Below are positions 62,123 through 64,000 of a stretch of 64,000 nt of DNA, one piece after another. A program made the translations under genes and the position numbers. This DNA comes from Sphingomonas suaedae (GTDB lineage Bacteria > Pseudomonadota > Alphaproteobacteria > Sphingomonadales > Sphingomonadaceae). Numbering within the stretch: position 1 is the first letter of the stretch; every line of letters starts with the position of its first letter. The stretch lies in NCBI RefSeq assembly GCF_007833215.1, contig NZ_CP042239.1, forward strand, positions 124,001 through 188,000, given 5' to 3'. The notes beneath the pieces were generated by a model. That model searched no databases. It saw only the letters and a program-made list of their open reading frames with translations, and was not told where the DNA came from.

Positions 62123-63420
62123 CCCGGCAGATCATCCTGCCGCCCGCCTTTCAACCGGCGGATGCGGGGCGGCGCAACATGCTGCTGCTCACCCAGCTGC
62201 GCTGGCTCGCGGTCGGCGGGCAGCTGGCGACCGTCGCCATGGTCCATTTCGCGCTCGGTATCGATCTGCCGTTGCTCCAGCTGTTGATGTCCACCGCGAC
62301 GCTCGCCGCGCTCAACATCGCCAGCCATGTGCTGATCGCCAGCGGCACGCGGTTCAGCGATGGCGCGCTCGCCGCCGCCTTGTTGTTCGACGTGGTGGCG
62401 CTGACCGTGCAACTCAGCCTCTCGGGCGGCATCACCAATCCCTTCGCGGCGCTGTTCCTGCTTCACATCGTGCTCGGCGCAGTGCTGCTGCGCCCGCCCT
62501 ATCCCTGGGGCATCGTCGTCGCGACGCTCGCCGCGCTCGGCCTGCTGGCGGTCGATCCGACCCCGCTCGTCCTCCCCGCCAACCTTCCGGTCAGCCCGGC
62601 GACGCTCTACCTCACCGGCGGCCTCGTCTGCTTCGTGCTGATCGCGGTGCTGCTGGTGATTTTCATCGGCCAGATCAGCCGCAATCTGCGCACCCATGAC
62701 GCCGCACTCGCCGCCGTCCGTCAGCGCGCGGCGGAGGAGGACCATATCGTCCGCATGGGCCTGCTCGCATCGGGCGCCGCGCATGAGCTGGGAACGCCGC
62801 TGTCGCTGCTCTCGGTCGCGATCGGCGACTGGCGGGCGATGCCGCGCCTCAAGGGCGATGCCGAGCTTCAGGAGGAACTGGCCGAGATGGACGGCGCGGT
62901 GCAGCGCTGCAAGGCGATCGTCAGCGGCATATTGCTGTCCGCAGGCGAAGCGCGCGGCGTCGCACCACAGGTGACGACGATGCGCGCCTTTCTCGACGAT
63001 ATCGTCGCCGACTATAGCGCCAGCCTGGTGCCCGGCGCGCTACGCTATGACGACTGCTTCGGCGAGGACATCGCGATCGTATCCGATCCCGCGCTGCGCC
63101 AGGTGATCGGCACCGTCATCGACAATGCTGCCGAAGTCTCCCCGCGCGCGATCGCGATTACCGCGCGGCGCGAGGGGGAGGCGCTGGCGCTGGAGATCGC
63201 CGATCGTGGCCCCGGCTTCGCACCCGAAATCCTCGACACCTTCGGTCAGCCCTATCGCTCGACCAAGGGGCGGCCCGGCGGCGGGCTGGGCCTGTTCCTG
63301 CTCGTCAACGTGCTGCGCAAGCTGGGCGGGGAGGCGAGCGCGGAGAACCGGCTCGACGGCGGTGCGCGGGTGCGCATCCTCCTCCCGCTCGCCGCGCTGG
63401 CGATGGAGGGCAGGGGATGA
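62119..63420 (+). CDS. regB: Redox-sensing histidine kinase, RegB/PrrB/ActS type
   Basis: 433 residues from GTG 62119. About six N-terminal helices. GGITNPF (103-109) is the RegB quinone-binding heptapeptide, H-box SGAAH222ELGTPL, and C264 in VQRCKAIVSGIL matches the redox-active cysteine of RegB. ATPase motifs IDNAAEVSP, DRGPGFAP, GGGLGLFL. It is thus equipped to sense the quinone pool; encoded immediately downstream of the quinol oxidase that drains it. Confidence 0.93.
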   Translation: MTRQIILPPAFQPADAGRRNMLLLTQLRWLAVGGQLATVAMVHFALGIDLPLLQLLMSTATLAALNIASHVLIASGTRFSDGALAAALLFDVVALTVQLSLSGGITNPFAALFLLHIVLGAVLLRPPYPWGIVVATLAALGLLAVDPTPLVLPANLPVSPATLYLTGGLVCFVLIAVLLVIFIGQISRNLRTHDAALAAVRQRAAEEDHIVRMGLLASGAAHELGTPLSLLSVAIGDWRAMPRLKGDAELQEELAEMDGAVQRCKAIVSGILLSAGEARGVAPQVTTMRAFLDDIVADYSASLVPGALRYDDCFGEDIAIVSDPALRQVIGTVIDNAAEVSPRAIAITARREGEALALEIADRGPGFAPEILDTFGQPYRSTKGRPGGGLGLFLLVNVLRKLGGEASAENRLDGGARVRILLPLAALAMEGRG

Positions 63421-63950
63421 GCGAGACCCGCCTGCTGCTGATCGTCGAGGACGACGCCGCCTTCGCCCGCACGCTCAAACGCTCGTTCGAGCGGCGCGGC
63501 TATGCCGTGCTGTGGGCGGCGAACCATGAGGAGCTTGCCGCGCTGCTTGCCGAGCATCGCCCGGACTATGCGGTGGTCGACCTCAAGCTCGGCGGCGCAT
63601 CGGGCCTCGCCTGCGTCCAGACGCTGCGCACGGGCGATGCCAGGATGAAGATCGTCGTCTTGACTGGGTTCGCCAGCATCGCCACGGCGGTGGAGGCGAT
63701 CAAGCTCGGCGCCAACCATTACCTCGCCAAACCGTCCAATACCGACGATATCGAAGCCGCCTTCTCACGTGCCGAGGGTGATATCGACGCCCCCGTGGAT
63801 GGCCGCACCTCGTCGATCAAGACCGTCGAGTGGGAGCATATCCACCAGACGCTGGTGGAAACCGACTTCAACATCTCCGAAGCCGCCCGCCGCCTCGGGA
63901 TGCATCGTCGCACGCTGGCGCGGAAGCTGGAGAAGCGGCAACTGCGCTGA
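63417..63950 (+). CDS. regA: Redox response regulator, RegA/PrrA/ActR type
   Basis: 177 residues. Receiver with D12, D13, phospho-acceptor D55 (VVDLKLGG), T83 and K105 (LAKPSNTDD), then the RegA linker and a Fis-type HTH (WEHIHQTLVETDFNISEAARRLGMHRRTLARKLEKRQLR) that is nearly invariant in this family. Overlaps regB by 4 bp. Controls respiration and energy genes in response to redox state. 63951-64000 hold no gene that I can identify. Confidence 0.95.
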   Translation: MSETRLLLIVEDDAAFARTLKRSFERRGYAVLWAANHEELAALLAEHRPDYAVVDLKLGGASGLACVQTLRTGDARMKIVVLTGFASIATAVEAIKLGANHYLAKPSNTDDIEAAFSRAEGDIDAPVDGRTSSIKTVEWEHIHQTLVETDFNISEAARRLGMHRRTLARKLEKRQLR

Positions 63951-64000
63951 CCCCGCTCTTGCCGATCGCGCCCCGGAACGGCATGGCGCGGCGAGGAGAG

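Overview
The window is a GC-rich alphaproteobacterial chromosome segment, most probably from Sphingomonas or a close sphingomonad. Support comes from the gene content (small sphingomonad-type proteins, PstA and PstC with long N-terminal extensions, a RegB/RegA pair after a cyo quinol oxidase operon) and from several families of GC-rich intergenic palindromes typical of this group. It is mostly housekeeping DNA with one clear accessory island at about 46.9-55.7 kb.

Layout. 0-13.2 kb: 5' end of purF, a Rho-N-like small protein, katG, a cyclic-nucleotide-binding/thioredoxin-reductase-like fusion, an ECF sigma factor operon with an S33 peptidase, a DUF2975/HTH/membrane-protein operon with its own palindromic operators, hisI, a lipoprotein, and a MerR regulator beside an acyl-CoA dehydrogenase. 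13.2-14.6 kb: a two-gene type II restriction-modification system (MT-A70 methylase plus BglII/BstYI-like endonuclease). 14.8-27.3 kb: a repeat-rich stretch with an HTH protein, two bacterial-PH-domain membrane proteins, a SleB-type hydrolase, cysK with an MFS exporter, a PNPOx-fold protein, a winged-helix protein and an SDR dehydrogenase. 27.4-34.7 kb: complete phosphate regulon phoR-pstS-pstC-pstA-pstB-phoU-phoB on the minus strand, with a candidate Pho box at the 3' end of phoR. 34.8-37.5 kb: a Tat-exported small protein followed by a PqqD-like protein, an HprK-related kinase and a nucleotidyltransferase. 37.4-42.4 kb: gph, glmU, a small conserved gene, vapBC and glmS. 42.4-46.9 kb: a TPR-like exported protein and a TerY-P-type triad (vWA protein, PP2C phosphatase, Ser/Thr kinase with zinc ribbon, TM helix and LprI-like tail).

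46.9-55.7 kb is an island bounded by a tRNA-Gly(CCC) gene and a 39-bp copy of the 5' half of that tRNA. It holds wrecked serine and tyrosine recombinase genes and an intact peptide biosynthesis cluster: a radical SAM protein with an auxiliary Twitch/SPASM-type domain, three tandem precursor peptides, a C39-peptidase ABC exporter, a small helical protein and a divergent TonB-dependent receptor. Each precursor has a double-glycine leader, a six-cysteine core in which C-x4-N (C-x3-N once) alternates with C-x-N, and a poly-Gly tail ending in HEN or HEV. I consider this the most novel part of the window: a candidate RiPP family in which Cys-Asn crosslinks are a reasonable hypothesis.

55.7-64 kb: an MHS-family transporter, then cyoABCD-surf1-regB-regA as one tightly overlapping operon, coupling a bo3-type quinol oxidase to a redox-sensing two-component system.

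All calls come from reading the sequence and from memory of protein families; no database search was run.
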